Below are positions 49,701 through 61,568 of a DNA stretch of 64,000 nt, one piece after another. The stretch's first letter is position 1. Every line of letters begins with the position of its first letter. The DNA comes from Mytilus californianus (taxonomy: Eukaryota > Mollusca > Bivalvia > Mytilida > Mytilidae): NCBI RefSeq assembly GCF_021869535.1, contig NW_026262582.1:60214851-60278850 (forward strand), in the 5' to 3' direction. The notes below the pieces were generated by a model that was given only the letters and a program-made list of their open reading frames with translations, did not search any database and was not told where the DNA came from. The position numbers and the translations under genes are program-made.

Positions 49701-52335
49701 TCAATCGAACAATATTCGTGTTTTATGCCAGTCCCGAAGCAATGGCTAATAGGCTGGTTATACACTCGGTGGCTAATATCGGCCGCATAATATAAACATA
49801 TATCACAAACACAAAATAAACGCGTTTCGATTCTTTTGACTCAGTGAATACATGATTCCAGACCACTAGAGTACCAGAAAGACTAAAAATAAATAACTCC
49901 AAAAACATGACAAAGACAATGTTATTATAATAAAATACACGACACAACATCGAATGTGTAATACAAAAGAAAAATAAGTGAACGTGCAAACTACTTATTG
50001 CTATTAAGCGGCATTCCATAAACTTGTGATTATTATCAGGCTTTTTTTGAAAACGTATTCCTTATAGTTATACTACTAAATCAAGATTTTCTAATTGTAT
50101 CAATGAAGTAATACAACTGTGAATTAACTGCATGCAGATAAAGCTGTGTTGACTTTTATGGTTCCTGTTCCTTGTCCTCGTGTATCACCTAACGTCCATT
50201 CATATGAATAATCACAAGATTGTAACTTGTAATGGTTTAGCGTTTTAAGCAGGAACAACCATTATGTTTTGTGTATTTTTTTACGAACTGTTGTGTGTAG
50301 TTTTGTCTTTCTTTTTGTTGATGTTGATATTTATCGACAAAGAACACATGATTGCCCATAAGCTAAATGTTTTGTTATTTTTACTTTGTAATAATTGTAC
50401 CAAATCGAGAAAAAATAAAAACCAATTATTCAGAGAATAATTGAAGGTCTTTCCACTTAAATTCGCTTAAGATAAGAAAATTTGGAAAACAAACAGTATG
50501 TCTGGTCATAAAAGATAGCTTATCACACACTGATTCTGAAAAGACAATGGTGAAGGCACTTTTTCATAAACTATGGGAGATAATAAGCCACTTTCGGTTA
50601 AATCAAAGTCACTTTCGGTGACAACTTATAGCTAATTTTACGCGTATTTCAAAAATTTATCGATTATATATACGTTTGCTTGACAAAAGTGAGATGAATA
50701 GTAGGGTGCTCAGTCAACGGATTTTATCGATTTGGGTTAACGGAATAACACACGGCTGTATTTGATATCATTGGAATGAGGAGAACAAGCCTCATCGAAA
50801 TAGTGATGTCGGCGTTGTCTACAGTGGTCACGATTTTCTTAAATTTGGGTCAAAGGTCAAAGCTAAAATTTCAAGGAAAACGCAGAGTAACGTTTAGACA
50901 GATGGGCGCCCCAACAAATATGTGTTTATAGCAAAATAAATTCGAAAAATTTAAAGGATCATAACTATAGTTTCTATATTTAGGACTAATTTGATATTTA
51001 TGTTGCCAAATATGGTTCGAGATTGACATTTGTACTAATAACGTGCACATTTACAATTTTCATTCAGCTGTTAAACAACAGTTACCTTGACCTATTAAAA
51101 TTTCTTAATTCGGAATTTTTTCATAACATTCAATACAAGTGTTCTCTTGAGATGTTTTTTTAGATATAAAAATGTATAAGTTGTTCTTCCAAAATGTTAT
51201 TTTTCCGTCTTTTGATAGAAGGTGTTCGTAATGATTTTCAAATATCCAGTTTTCTTTTGGTGAGTGTGGAAGCACATAAAATTGTACTTAGTTCCAAAAC
51301 TGGTGTAAAATTAACGTATAATGAATTGAATTAGCAGGTCTGAGTATATCTATGCTTTATAGAAATAAGAAAGAGTGCAAACGGTGAAAAAGGGGAAGGG
51401 TTATGAAAACAAAGTGACAAGTACAGACAGGTTAATCAATCTATCTTATAAACTTACAAATGTATATGCCATATTGAGCATAAATTGGCCTACAATTGAC
51501 ATGAAGTTATAGATTATCTACAAAAAGATGGTTGTAACAACATCAATCTGATTAGAAAATAGATTTCTGATATATTTATCCTCATATGAGTTTATGTATA
51601 CGAGCACGCGAGTTAATATAGTTCAGAATCTTAATCAGATTGAAACAACATAGAAAAATTGCCTAAGCTAGCAGTAGCTATTACGTTTCATTGTCGACTG
51701 TTAATTTGAAAGCCCACCGACCATGTTTAGATTAGAGAGCTAATTTCAGCTGTTTTTTTAAATCGCATTCGAAGCAAGTTGCAGAATGCGAGGCATACAG
51801 CATACAATCTGTTGGTCGAGGTGGAAACACCGTAAACTATGTGTATATCTTTATATTTCAGAGTGTACAGGAATGGGATGAACCATACTTTGTATATAGA
51901 TCCATTGTGTTACGAAGTTCCCGTCTGTTATATAATTATTTTCCTTGACCTTATTTTCATGGTTTAGTGACTGCTAAAAAACTGGGTTTTTTTTCGTCAT
52001 GTGAATGTCTCACTTGTGAGTTTCATGAGTTCTAGGATAACAATATTTGGTTATTAATATATGGTATCCTTGCAAGGTCAACATGTCGATCAAACATGGT
52101 TCACCTGGCCTCGAACTCATTTCATGGATCAGTTAAGAAAGTTAAGTTTTAGTGGTCAAGTCCTTATCTCAGATACTGTAAGTACAAAAGAAAGTGGGTA
52201 AAATATATTTGGTATATAGAATGGTTGCAAAGTGTACATGTCTTTGTGACCAAGTTAATCTGTCTTTACCTCATTTACATGGAAAATTGATAATGTTAAT
52301 TTTATGTAATACTTGTATAAAAATAAGGAGGTGTG
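49701..52335. other. No gene seen
   Basis: Mixed AT-rich sequence. The block 50700-50950 (TGGGTTAACGGAATAACAC, GACAGATGGGCGCCCC) has higher complexity and looks like another dispersed repeat, but I see no second copy here. The open frames 49723-50019 and 52194-52424 have no recognisable features. Confidence 0.45.
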
Positions 52336-52339
52336 GAAG

Positions 52340-52440
52340 TAAGCAGTTAAAGGCAACCGTACAGCCTTCAATAATGAGAAAAACCCATACCGTATGGTTT
52401 GTTATAAAAGACCCGGATATATAGGTCACATACTATAAAT
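52340..52440 (+). repeat. Interspersed repeat family D, fragment
   Basis: GGCAACCGTACAGCCTTC, AATAATGAGAAAAACCC and GTTATAAAAGACCC in the same order as 29530-29720. Confidence 0.65.
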
Positions 52441-55130
52441 TGATAACGTCCTTTCATTAGCTTTCAGTAAGGGACCGACCATTTGATTTCGAAAGAAGGG
52501 AGGGGAGGAGGATTTTTATATCAATAACTTGACCTGGTATGAACTGAAAATCAGTGACTTTGCACAAGACTGGATGTAAATGAATAATCTGCAACATAAA
52601 ATGCAGGATATTTAAGGATATAAATATGTACAAAAGTGAAAAATAAATTTTCGAGCAGCAAAGCCGCGGAAAAAATAAGAATGCGTAGTAACAGATGAAA
52701 AAAAGGGTCAATCCGGAAAACAAGTTTCTTGCTGCCAGCTTGGCACATATAGGTCATGGGCTTCAGTGGTTTGCTCAAACAGACCTATTGCCAATTCAGC
52801 TTTGAAATTATTGCAGTTGTTTCTGCCGGTGTATAATTTATAGCAAGAACGGTGATACATTTTTGTTGACTTTCACACCAAGAAGGGTTTAGGTCCAAAA
52901 CATCATGAAAGACCATAACATAGACTTGATGTGCCATTTTCCTGATGTGTTACGAAACGGACCGATTTGATTCTTATACTACAATTATAACAAAAATATC
53001 TTTTCAATAAATAGTTGGAAGTATTAAAAAACAGACAAAAACATATTCCTCCGAAGAAAATAATAATTTTCAAAGTTAGCTGGCTATTCAAAACAAATAG
53101 ATCAACCACTCAACAAGCAAAAATGAGAAATGTAATGAGTGACCACTGCCCTTGTTAATGACCTTATAGTGTAAGCAACAAAATGATTGATGTCACGGGA
53201 TAATCCGTGTTTAATCTATGCCAAAATGTTGACTTAATTTGTGTTTTTAATTGCTAATTTCTTCAAAACTACTTTTATTTCACACATAAAATTTGACACA
53301 CACATGCACCGTGTCTTATTGCTTTTATCAGAGTAAAAATTAGTGTGATGATACACGTAATAAGTTTGCCTTCGATGAAAATGTGGTAGATTTAGGGTAA
53401 AATTTTAGTCTGACTAAAATGCTGAAATAGTTATACTTAAATCACGTTAATACTTTCCGCTTTTGTTATATGATATATATTTAATGTATAAACTACATTA
53501 TAAGTACTAATTTAACAACCAACAAAGAGCGTAATAATTTTATTTTTCATGTTAAAGATTTCCCGTACAATACGGTATCTGGGGGTACCCTGTAAAAACA
53601 CGAAATTTAGAAAATCGTGACCATGGGAACTTACGACGACCACCATGATTGTAAAATATAATGATTTTCCTATAATTTGCAAAAAAAAAAAAAATAGTCG
53701 TGTGTTATCCGTGAACTTAAATTCGTTACTTAGAGGACTTTTTGGACACTGGGCACCCTACTCAAATAACTACTTCCAGTTCACAACATCTTACTTTTGA
53801 TATCATCTGATAGGTTACTTCATACTGATTCCGATCTAGGTAATCTAAAATAAAATCAGTGCAGGAAATGACTATTTCCGGTTTACGAAAGGTCACATTT
53901 TCACGGTCTTATTTCTACAAACGTAATACAAAGATCCCTTGGCTTCATCATGTATTGATATGAATTTATAGCAAAGGTTAAAATCCAGAACGTAAATTCA
54001 TCTTTGGTTTTGACCTAAATTTGAAGGTCATAAAGCAAGGACCTCAAATCAAAAAGCCCTAGGTCTATACTATATATGGTTTAAGAGATGTCACCATACA
54101 GCTAATTTTGAATAAACGATTGGGAAAACTCTCATTAAATGTCAACGCGCCCTTTTTTTTACCAAAATATACCTGTTACGCCATGTTGCCACTATTATTT
54201 TAGTAAATATATTTTGTCGATATCTTGTACGGTTTCTAAAAACAAATTGAATAAAAAAAAACCAACATCACCTTGAACTTTGACTTTGACCTCATTTTCA
54301 CTTTTGTGAACCCAGTACATCTAATCTAAGATCCTAGTTCTCTATCACTTATGGTTAGCCATTTACAAATACATTTCACTTATATCAAATACATAAGGGG
54401 GAATAACTCATATTGAATCTGATCGTTTCGGTCAAAATTTTATTAATAAAAATCCGAAGGATATAACGAGCATTTTGAAAAAAAAAATAAATCTGTAGTT
54501 TTCTGTTACCATGGTTACGGTTGCGAAGTAGTAAGTAAGTAAAACAGTGTACGGGGAGATAACTCTTACAAGGAAAAGTCTTCGGATAAACTGTATCGGT
54601 TTCAAAAGCATATAAACTGTTCGATATCATATACCAAATATCCAAGTGACATCTTGCGAACATAGTGTAAAGAGGTTACTTGTTAACCTTTATTGACTAT
54701 TATCTGAGAAGAAGACCAAATCATGAAAACTTAACATTGACAATTATATATGAGTTAAAGATTTGGTGAAAACTGCAAAGGCAGACACGTGCACACAAAA
54801 CAAAAATTCCAGACCAAATTTTGTTGACCGAATTGACTCTCGAAACTGAGTAAAAAAACCAAACAATAAAAACTCAACATTGACCAATGAACGATGAAAA
54901 TATGAATCCCACCACGTGAACAAATAGACCTTGAAATCATTTAATAACCCAAATATAGTTCATCTTATACTCATAATAAATGAGAAATTCGCATGACAAA
55001 ACACTTTTTCAAGCACTTGCTCAGCCATGAAAATGAGGTCAAAGACAATGGACGTTGACACTAAATTTTACTGGCATAAGTCATCTGTTACATCAAAGTC
55101 TTTCACATTCAGTTATATAAAGCTTTGTAA
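52441..55130. other. No gene seen; dispersed-repeat-like sequence
   Basis: 52480-52800 contains opposed purine-rich and pyrimidine-rich tracts and two overlapping minus-strand open frames (52457-52723, 52551-52778) without family features. 53740-54720 has repeated phrases such as TTTGACCTCATTTTCAC and GGGGAGATAACTC, commonly seen in bivalve intergenic DNA. No exon is supported. Confidence 0.4.
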
Positions 55131-55139
55131 AATAAACTG

Positions 55140-55680
55140 TTGACAATACTCATAACACTGCATTGTCCTGAACATGCATGACATATTTGTAACTGGACAT
55201 TCAGCAACCAACAATCAATCAACTATAAAACTGCAAATCAAATACCATTGACTTATTATTTAGTGGTTTACTTAAAACTAACCAAAACACAAACTTTTAA
55301 TTGTAAACCATGTATAAGATTCAAAGTCAATGAACCATGCTGAAGGGGTGGGCCATATAGTCTCCATGGAAATAAGACTTGCAAATACAAATACAACTGC
55401 ATACCAAATATCATTGACCTAACAATATTAGTCGTTCATCTTAATAATCTAATCACAAACTTTGACATGTAAATAATGCAACAGTTTTAAAATCAACAGA
55501 CCAAGACTGAAGAGGCGGGGCAAAATATCTCCATGGAAATGAGGATACCTCAGATGTGCCAATACTTATACAACTGCATATCAAGCACCATTGACCTACT
55601 GCTACATGTGGTTCCCCATTAACCTGACCTAATCACAAACAAATACATTGTTGGATAAGCCACCATCGACAGAAACAGCA
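55140..55680. repeat. Diverged tandem repeat, unit about 165 bp, three copies
   Basis: Each unit has ACAACTGCATA-C-AAAT or a variant, CATTGACCTA, then a TTAA..CTAATCACAAAC phrase. Two of the three also share GAAGGGGTGGGCC / GAAGAGGCGGGGC and TCTCCATGGAAAT. Starts lie at roughly 55190, 55340 and 55505. Such cores are often found inside non-autonomous bivalve elements; no transposase is visible here. Confidence 0.6.
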
Positions 55681-56484
55681 GGCCTGACAAAAACTCATCT
55701 ATGCCGTGCCGATCAGCATGCATGTCTTCCATCATTTAACTATCAGAAAAAAAACATTGGATAAGTTATTTATGAAATAATTCAACATTTTAAATAACAT
55801 TTGATTTTTAGGAAAATAAAATAAAGGAAAAAAAGTAGAACAGAACAACCGATAAATATATGAAATATGTGAATTAGTCTGTCAGACTAAAACTGTGTCC
55901 AAACTATTCATGATTTAACACATTTATTAGAAATTAATTCAAAGATTTAAAAAAAAAATGGTTGTCTGTAATAAATCATAAATATAGTTGGAAAAAATCA
56001 AAGTTACTGTAGCTTTCTGACATCACATAACCTCTGTAGAAATCCTTAGATGCATCTAAAGAAAAGATAAAATGATCAAAATCCGTCTAATTTAATATAA
56101 CAAGCTTGTATACTCCTAAAAAAACAGCATTATGTAATATATAATCAACAGTAATCTAAAAATATAATTCCTGAGTCATATACAGAATTAATTCAGAAAT
56201 TAATGTTAATAGAAGTTATGTCCCTTTGATCGTCAGTCAAAAAATAATTGTAATTGAAACACATTATAAATGATTCATTAATCTTCAAAATCTGTCTGAA
56301 TAGTTAGCATCATATATGATTTATGATTAGGAAATAAAGAATTTTATTTAATTTGATCTATAAAGAACAGTGTATCAATTATGCATATATTTCAAAGCAT
56401 AACTTATACATAACCTTATAACTGATCAATTAAGTATAACACATAATCATGATAATGCCAAAGTCACTTGTCCTGTGCCAACTA

Positions 56485-56565
56485 TTTATGAATAACCATA
56501 CAGCCTTCAACAATGAGGAAAGCCCATAATGTAATAGTCGGCTATAATGTTGATTTGAAATTATA
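56485..56565 (+). repeat. Interspersed repeat family D, fragment
   Basis: AATAACCATACAGCCTTC, AACAATGAGGAAAGCCC and AGTCGGCTATAA landmarks. Confidence 0.65.
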
Positions 56566-57312
56566 ATCATAAATCATACTAGTAGTGCTCATTATATGAC
56601 AGACCTGCAATGGCTACACACTGATGAATTTGGGGTTTATTGACAAAAACAGATGTTAATAAAAATGTTGTTCAAAGTAATTGTCGTTTCCGATGCGTAA
56701 ACAGGAGATATACACGAGAAACAAACATGCCATCCCTGGCTTTAATCTCAGGTCAAACACTTGTTTGTCCCCCTGTACTTTTCCCCCAAAAAATTAATTA
56801 ACAAAACAGGTCGATGTCTAACTTGCAAGGACGTTGCTGATTCTTCGGATACAATACCTTGTGTATATATAAAAATTGATACTTTATCAGCCGTGTTTAT
56901 ATTATATAAATCTATAAGAAAATTCGATGTTCTTTTACCCCCATACACTCTCATGGACAGAACATGTGGTTCCGTGAAATATGGGTATACCGAATTCAAT
57001 ATGTTCCCATTGAATAATTTAATTGCAAACATCAGTTTAGACTAACTTATATGTTTGTAATTGAAAAAGGAGAATGCACTTTATCACAATAATTCTTACA
57101 AATGCTCGTTCTTTGAACATGTCTGTTGTCTCTGATTTGTGATAGATGTTTGCTACAGAAACCGCGTTAAGAAGACGGAAGTTAACGGTTTAGCTGGTTC
57201 TTTGGAAAATGACCGGCATAACTATATCAAACCTCCGTAAGGATCGGAAAGTGGGCGGTACATGATGTTCAATGAAGCGGTTATTAAATAAATAATGTTT
57301 AATTGAATGGAG

Positions 57313-58656
57313 CAGACTTGGGGTCAATTACATTGGAATGTAATTAATTAAATTACACATTCAGTGCAAAAATGATCAATAACACTAAATACCATTACAC
57401 AGTTTTTGTAATGTAATTAATTAAATTAAAATTACTTTACTAAAGTAATTAATTCAATTACACATTACATTTTATCACAATTTTATTGAACGATATATAT
57501 AACTAGAGCATGTGTAAAATACTCATGTAAGCTTACAACGCAGTTTACCATTGCACTTGATCATCATTAGTTGTTCAAATGTTTTGTCATTTAACCTGCA
57601 TCTCTCTGGTCTGAACTCTTTGCCAGCAATACTAAATAGTCTTTCGACAGGAGCTGATGTGGCAGGTGCTGCTAGATGTTTTCTGGCTAATATCGAAAGA
57701 AGAGGGAATTTGTTACTATTAACTTGCCAATACATTATGGGGTTTCTGAAATCTCTGCGCATGGTTCAGAAATATAGCCATTTACTTAATATAGATAAAC
57801 AAAATATAAATAAGTTACAAATTTCTCTATATTTTTTTAATTTAAAAATATCAAAAAATATGCTTGTCACAATATTGAAAAAAATTGTAGTACAAAAAAT
57901 GTATAATGTCTTAATATTTGCAATATTTTGCTAATTAGATAAAATACATGTAATAGTGACATTGTCCCTAGGCTGTTTTATTACACATATGAATCTGATT
58001 AATTGGCATTTGTTTTTACAGCTGATAATCTTTATTTCTATAAACCTTTTGTGTATACTAATTTGACAAAAATGAAAATGACTGTGTACAATGATTTACA
58101 ATTCTAAATGAACTAAGAAAGATTATTCAACAGTGTTCACTCATTTTCTTGACCATATATACATGTATTGATGGTATATACATGGAAAGCCTAGGTTTTG
58201 TTTTAACAAGGTGATAAATTACTAATCAATCTAGATAAAAATCTTTCTTAAAAACTAAACACTAAGAGATGAATCTCACAAATTTATTTGTTAAATATGA
58301 CTATTAAGCAAACATTTCTGCATGTCAGGTAAATGATATCAAAATTACAGAATAATTTACAGACAGATGTGTGTATTATAAAAAAGATGTGTACCTGAAA
58401 TATTAATATATGCAAAATAAATATTATTTTACAATTTTAATATTAATATAATTTCTTATCATTTAAACCATAAAAGAACATGTAATTAGAATGTAAATGA
58501 AAAGTAATTTAGCATACCATGCTTTTTTCATTTTAATTAATTAAATTACCATTACATGTAATTAAAGATGCTCAATTACACATTACATTTAATTACATGG
58601 AAAATTGTAATGCATTACACTTAATTACCATTACATTTTCAATTACCCCATCCCTG
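57313..58656 (-). mobile_element. Truncated hAT-superfamily DNA transposon
   Basis: 1344 bp with imperfect terminal inverted repeats: left CAGACTTGGGGTCAATTAC, right (reverse complement) CAGGGATGGGGTAATTG. It is flanked by an 8-bp target-site duplication with one mismatch, GAATGGAG (57305-57312) and GAATAGAG (58657-58664); 8 bp is the hAT size. Both ends carry multiple subterminal TGTAATTAA / TTAATTACA units, likely transposase-binding sites in the live element. Inside, only the last part of a transposase remains, on the minus strand. The element is too short for a full transposase and is probably a deletion derivative. Confidence 0.82.
57523..57762 (-). pseudogene. hAT transposase C-terminal dimerisation domain, fragment
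   Basis: 79-residue frame reading PLLSILARKHLAAPATSAPV, then ERLFSIAGKEFRPERCRL. The PATSAPxERxFS signature is diagnostic of the hAT C-terminal dimerisation region. The start ATG is not trusted: the reading frame probably enters from a splice acceptor near 57770 (CATGCGCAG). The catalytic core and BED zinc finger are absent from the element, so it cannot be an active transposase. Confidence 0.85.
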
Positions 58657-58664
58657 GAATAGAG

Positions 58665-59340
58665 GGACAGTTATCGAATGTAATTTCTAGGTCAAATGAT
58701 TTAAATCATAGCGGTAAAAAAGTTGTATTGTGTTTAAGGACAGGACCCCTCGAGCCAGACTATAAAACTCTTTTATTAATGATGTTACTAAGCATGCTTA
58801 AGTTTGTTGAGGAATGCAATCATTGAATATATGAACATACGATTTTTTCATATGTCCACTTTTGTAAAAGAGAAAAATGCACATGAAAGCTATCCTAACT
58901 AAAACTTAAGAGTATTCCTCAAATCGTCAAAGAAAATAAGATTATTGCCTTGTTTCGAAAAAAGATATAGAGAGCAAATATAAGACGCTAAATAGTGTTC
59001 TAACATTCATCAAAATTAATTCTCGCAACATTACTAAAGATTTTTCAAAGACTAACTAGTCTCATCCGGCATGCCTCTTCCTAGTGACATGTTTGGACCA
59101 CAATGTGAAACAATAATTGCAGTCGAGATCGGCACCTTTTTCAAGATTTTATGATAAAAAGGAGAGAAGATTTCAAGAGGAAAATAGAAGTCCATTAAAC
59201 CTTTTTCTAAAACAGTTCATCGGAAGATACAGACACCTTGTTGATAAATATTCTGTATCAACTTCACAGATACTACAGGGTGGTCTTGAAGTATAGATTA
59301 TATGTACTGACGTTTACTGTCATCTTAAAAACATGTTTTT
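58665..59340. other. No gene seen
   Basis: Between the hAT element and the next repeat block. AT-rich and without an open frame of note. Confidence 0.5.
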
Positions 59341-59344
59341 TTTT

Positions 59345-59760
59345 ATTTGTCTTTGTCTATTTTTAACCTTTAATGTGAAGTCCATTTTTGATAATATCCA
59401 TTTGACGTGGCTCTGTATTTATACATCTCGTTATTGTCTTATTGTGCTATGGTTATTTTTTGTATTCTTGTCTTTCATTTTTGCTTAATGTGTGCTTTGC
59501 CTATCTTTGTCTATGACATATATATATACATGCCATTTTGTTCTTCTTTGTTGACATAGTTGTTTGTTTTTAGTGAGTAAAATTATGACACAATGCTGAC
59601 TGATGTTACCCATTTGTTTTACATGTTTACCTATTATGCTTGTTTTGCGCACACATTGTTGTCAATATAATGGAATTATATGGAACTGTCATACACGTTA
59701 GAGGTCTAGCTAGCTATCAAACCAGGTTTAATCCGCCGATTTCGTAACTGATGAAGGCAT
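59345..59760 (+). repeat. Interspersed repeat family A copy with 5' part
   Basis: ACGTGGCTCTGTATTTATAC, GCTATGGTTATTTTTTG, CATGCCATTTTG, AAAATTATGACACAATGC and GTCTAGCTAGCTATCAAAC, in the order of the long copy at 17745-18275. It breaks off near GATGAAGGCATTC, where the fold-back array begins. Confidence 0.75.
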
Positions 59761-59762
59761 TC

Positions 59763-60455
59763 TAGGTATGCTTATTCGTACCTCATGGATTATTTATATG
59801 AATGTTATTTCATACCTCAAGGAATATTTATATGTATGCCATTTCGTACCTCACAAAAGCTTTATATGTGTTTCATTTCTTGGTAAAAACTGTCTCATGG
59901 ATATGCGCCATTTCGTACCTTATGGAAGATTGATGTGTATACCATTTCGTACCTCATGGAAGGATTATTCCTTTGTTTGTAAATTAACCTCATATTTTTC
60001 GAGTTTATTTTTATTTCAAAATTTATTGAAATCCACCCTGCTAACAAACCAAGTGTAGTTAAAACTATTAAAGTGTCAATGTGATGCTCAACCAAACCTA
60101 TCGTCGGTTTTTTAAAAATTTATACTGCTAGATGCATTTTATTTATGTTATATTTTTTAGAAAATCATCGAAAAAAATTTAATAACATACTTTACCCATT
60201 TATTCATAAATTTGTGTTTTACATAATCTCCCAATACCGATGTTGGTACAAAATTTCAACGATTTACAAATACATGATACGAAATAGTTAACATGTATTC
60301 AGTCCATGAGGTACGAAATGATTTAAAATTATGAAGTTAGCCCATAAGGAACGAAATGGATTGATCATGGGTACGAAATGGTAAATGATGGGTACTAAAT
60401 GGTAAATTTGAGTACAACATGGCAGCGGTACGATATGGTAAGGTACGAAATGACT
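59763..60455. repeat. Fold-back structure built of CATTTCGTACCTCATGG units
   Basis: Left arm (59763-59970) has about six direct units of 33-37 bp with the core ATTTCGTACCTCATGGA. The right arm (60268-60450) has about eight shorter units with the reverse complement core, CCATGAGGTACGAAATG and decayed forms such as GGTACGAAATGG. The 300 bp between them is AT-rich. A transcript could fold into a long imperfect hairpin. Open frames 59768-60058 and 59895-60095 are translations of the array. Confidence 0.75.
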
Positions 60456-60462
60456 TGCAACC

Positions 60463-60745
60463 TTACCTATTATGTCCGTTTGTTTTGCCTACACATTGTT
60501 GTCAATATAATGGACTTTTATGAGACTGTTATTCAAGTGAGAGAGGTTTAGCTAGCTACAAAACCAGGTTTAATCCACCATTTTCTACATAAGGAAACGC
60601 CTGTACCAAGTCAAGAATATGACAGTTGTTTTCCATCCGCTTGATATGTTTGAGCTTTTGATTTTGTAATTTGACAAAGGACTTTCCGTTTTTTATTTTC
60701 CTTGGCGTTCTGTAGTTTTGTTATTTGACTTTTTTAAAAGCGGAC
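60463..60745 (+). repeat. Interspersed repeat family A copy
   Basis: Starts inside the element at ACCTATTATGTCCGTTTG, then GAGGTTTAGCTAGCTACAAA, CCTGTACCAAGTCAAGAAT and TTCCTTGGCGTTCTGTAG. It directly follows the fold-back array. With 59345-59760, it flanks that array on both sides in the same orientation. Confidence 0.8.
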
Positions 60746-61568
60746 AACATCATGGCAACTTATATATTTCAACTGTGCCGAGCCAATTCCTGGTTTTATG
60801 AGACAGTGATTCAGGCAAGAAAAAAAAATTCAATACGGTCACTGTCAGTATACATGTAGATACATGTTGATTCGATTTAGCAACACATATCCATCTAATT
60901 TTGTTTGTTTGTTATCCATGTTATTTCAAATGGATAAATTCAAGGGACAACAACGAGGAACTGCTACCTTATTATAAATTATTAAGAGACTAAGATTTAA
61001 ACTCCCTATTATTTTTAGGGTCTTTTCTGTTTATATTGCCCATCAACATGATCAACTGTTCGGTTCTTATACATCCTTGGCTTTCAAATATGCGGCTTTG
61101 AGCGTTCCTGATGAAGGTAAATTCAGAAAAGCGTTTCAAACGCATGACATTTATTTGTTGTTTTATTTTTTATTGGAATGACTTCTTTCTATCTTTATTC
61201 GTAAAATATCAAGTGAAGAATTTATATAAACACGAATACTGTTAATTCCGTTTACCGCTACATCTGGATACCATCATTGTTAGAGCTTATAATTGGTAGA
61301 TAGAAGACTAGTTTTCCTTCAAATACACATTGTCTGATATATATATAATACTTGGGGACAGGAAATCAATGGATATAAAATGTATTCCATCTCAAAATAT
61401 GTTTAATCTGAATAATTTTGTCGAAGAATAAGATTGTTAAAATTGTGTATGAAATGTCTCAAAAATCTTCCAAAAGAAAAGGAAAATTGAACGTACAAAA
61501 TCTTTTGGACAATACCTAAAAATTCAACAGCAACCGATTCCTTCGAAACATTGAGTTGTTTCTTTGCA
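60746..61568. other. 3' flank of gene D
   Basis: No exon seen. Minus-strand AATAAA-type hexamers lie at about 61160-61175 and 61193-61198, about 370-410 nt beyond the gene D stop codon; which one is used is not clear. The open frame 61403-61651 overlaps the end of gene D in another frame and is spurious. Confidence 0.4.

Noticed and set aside
56340-56480. Possible AT-rich origin or promoter-like run
   Set aside because: Only generic AT richness; no defined motif.
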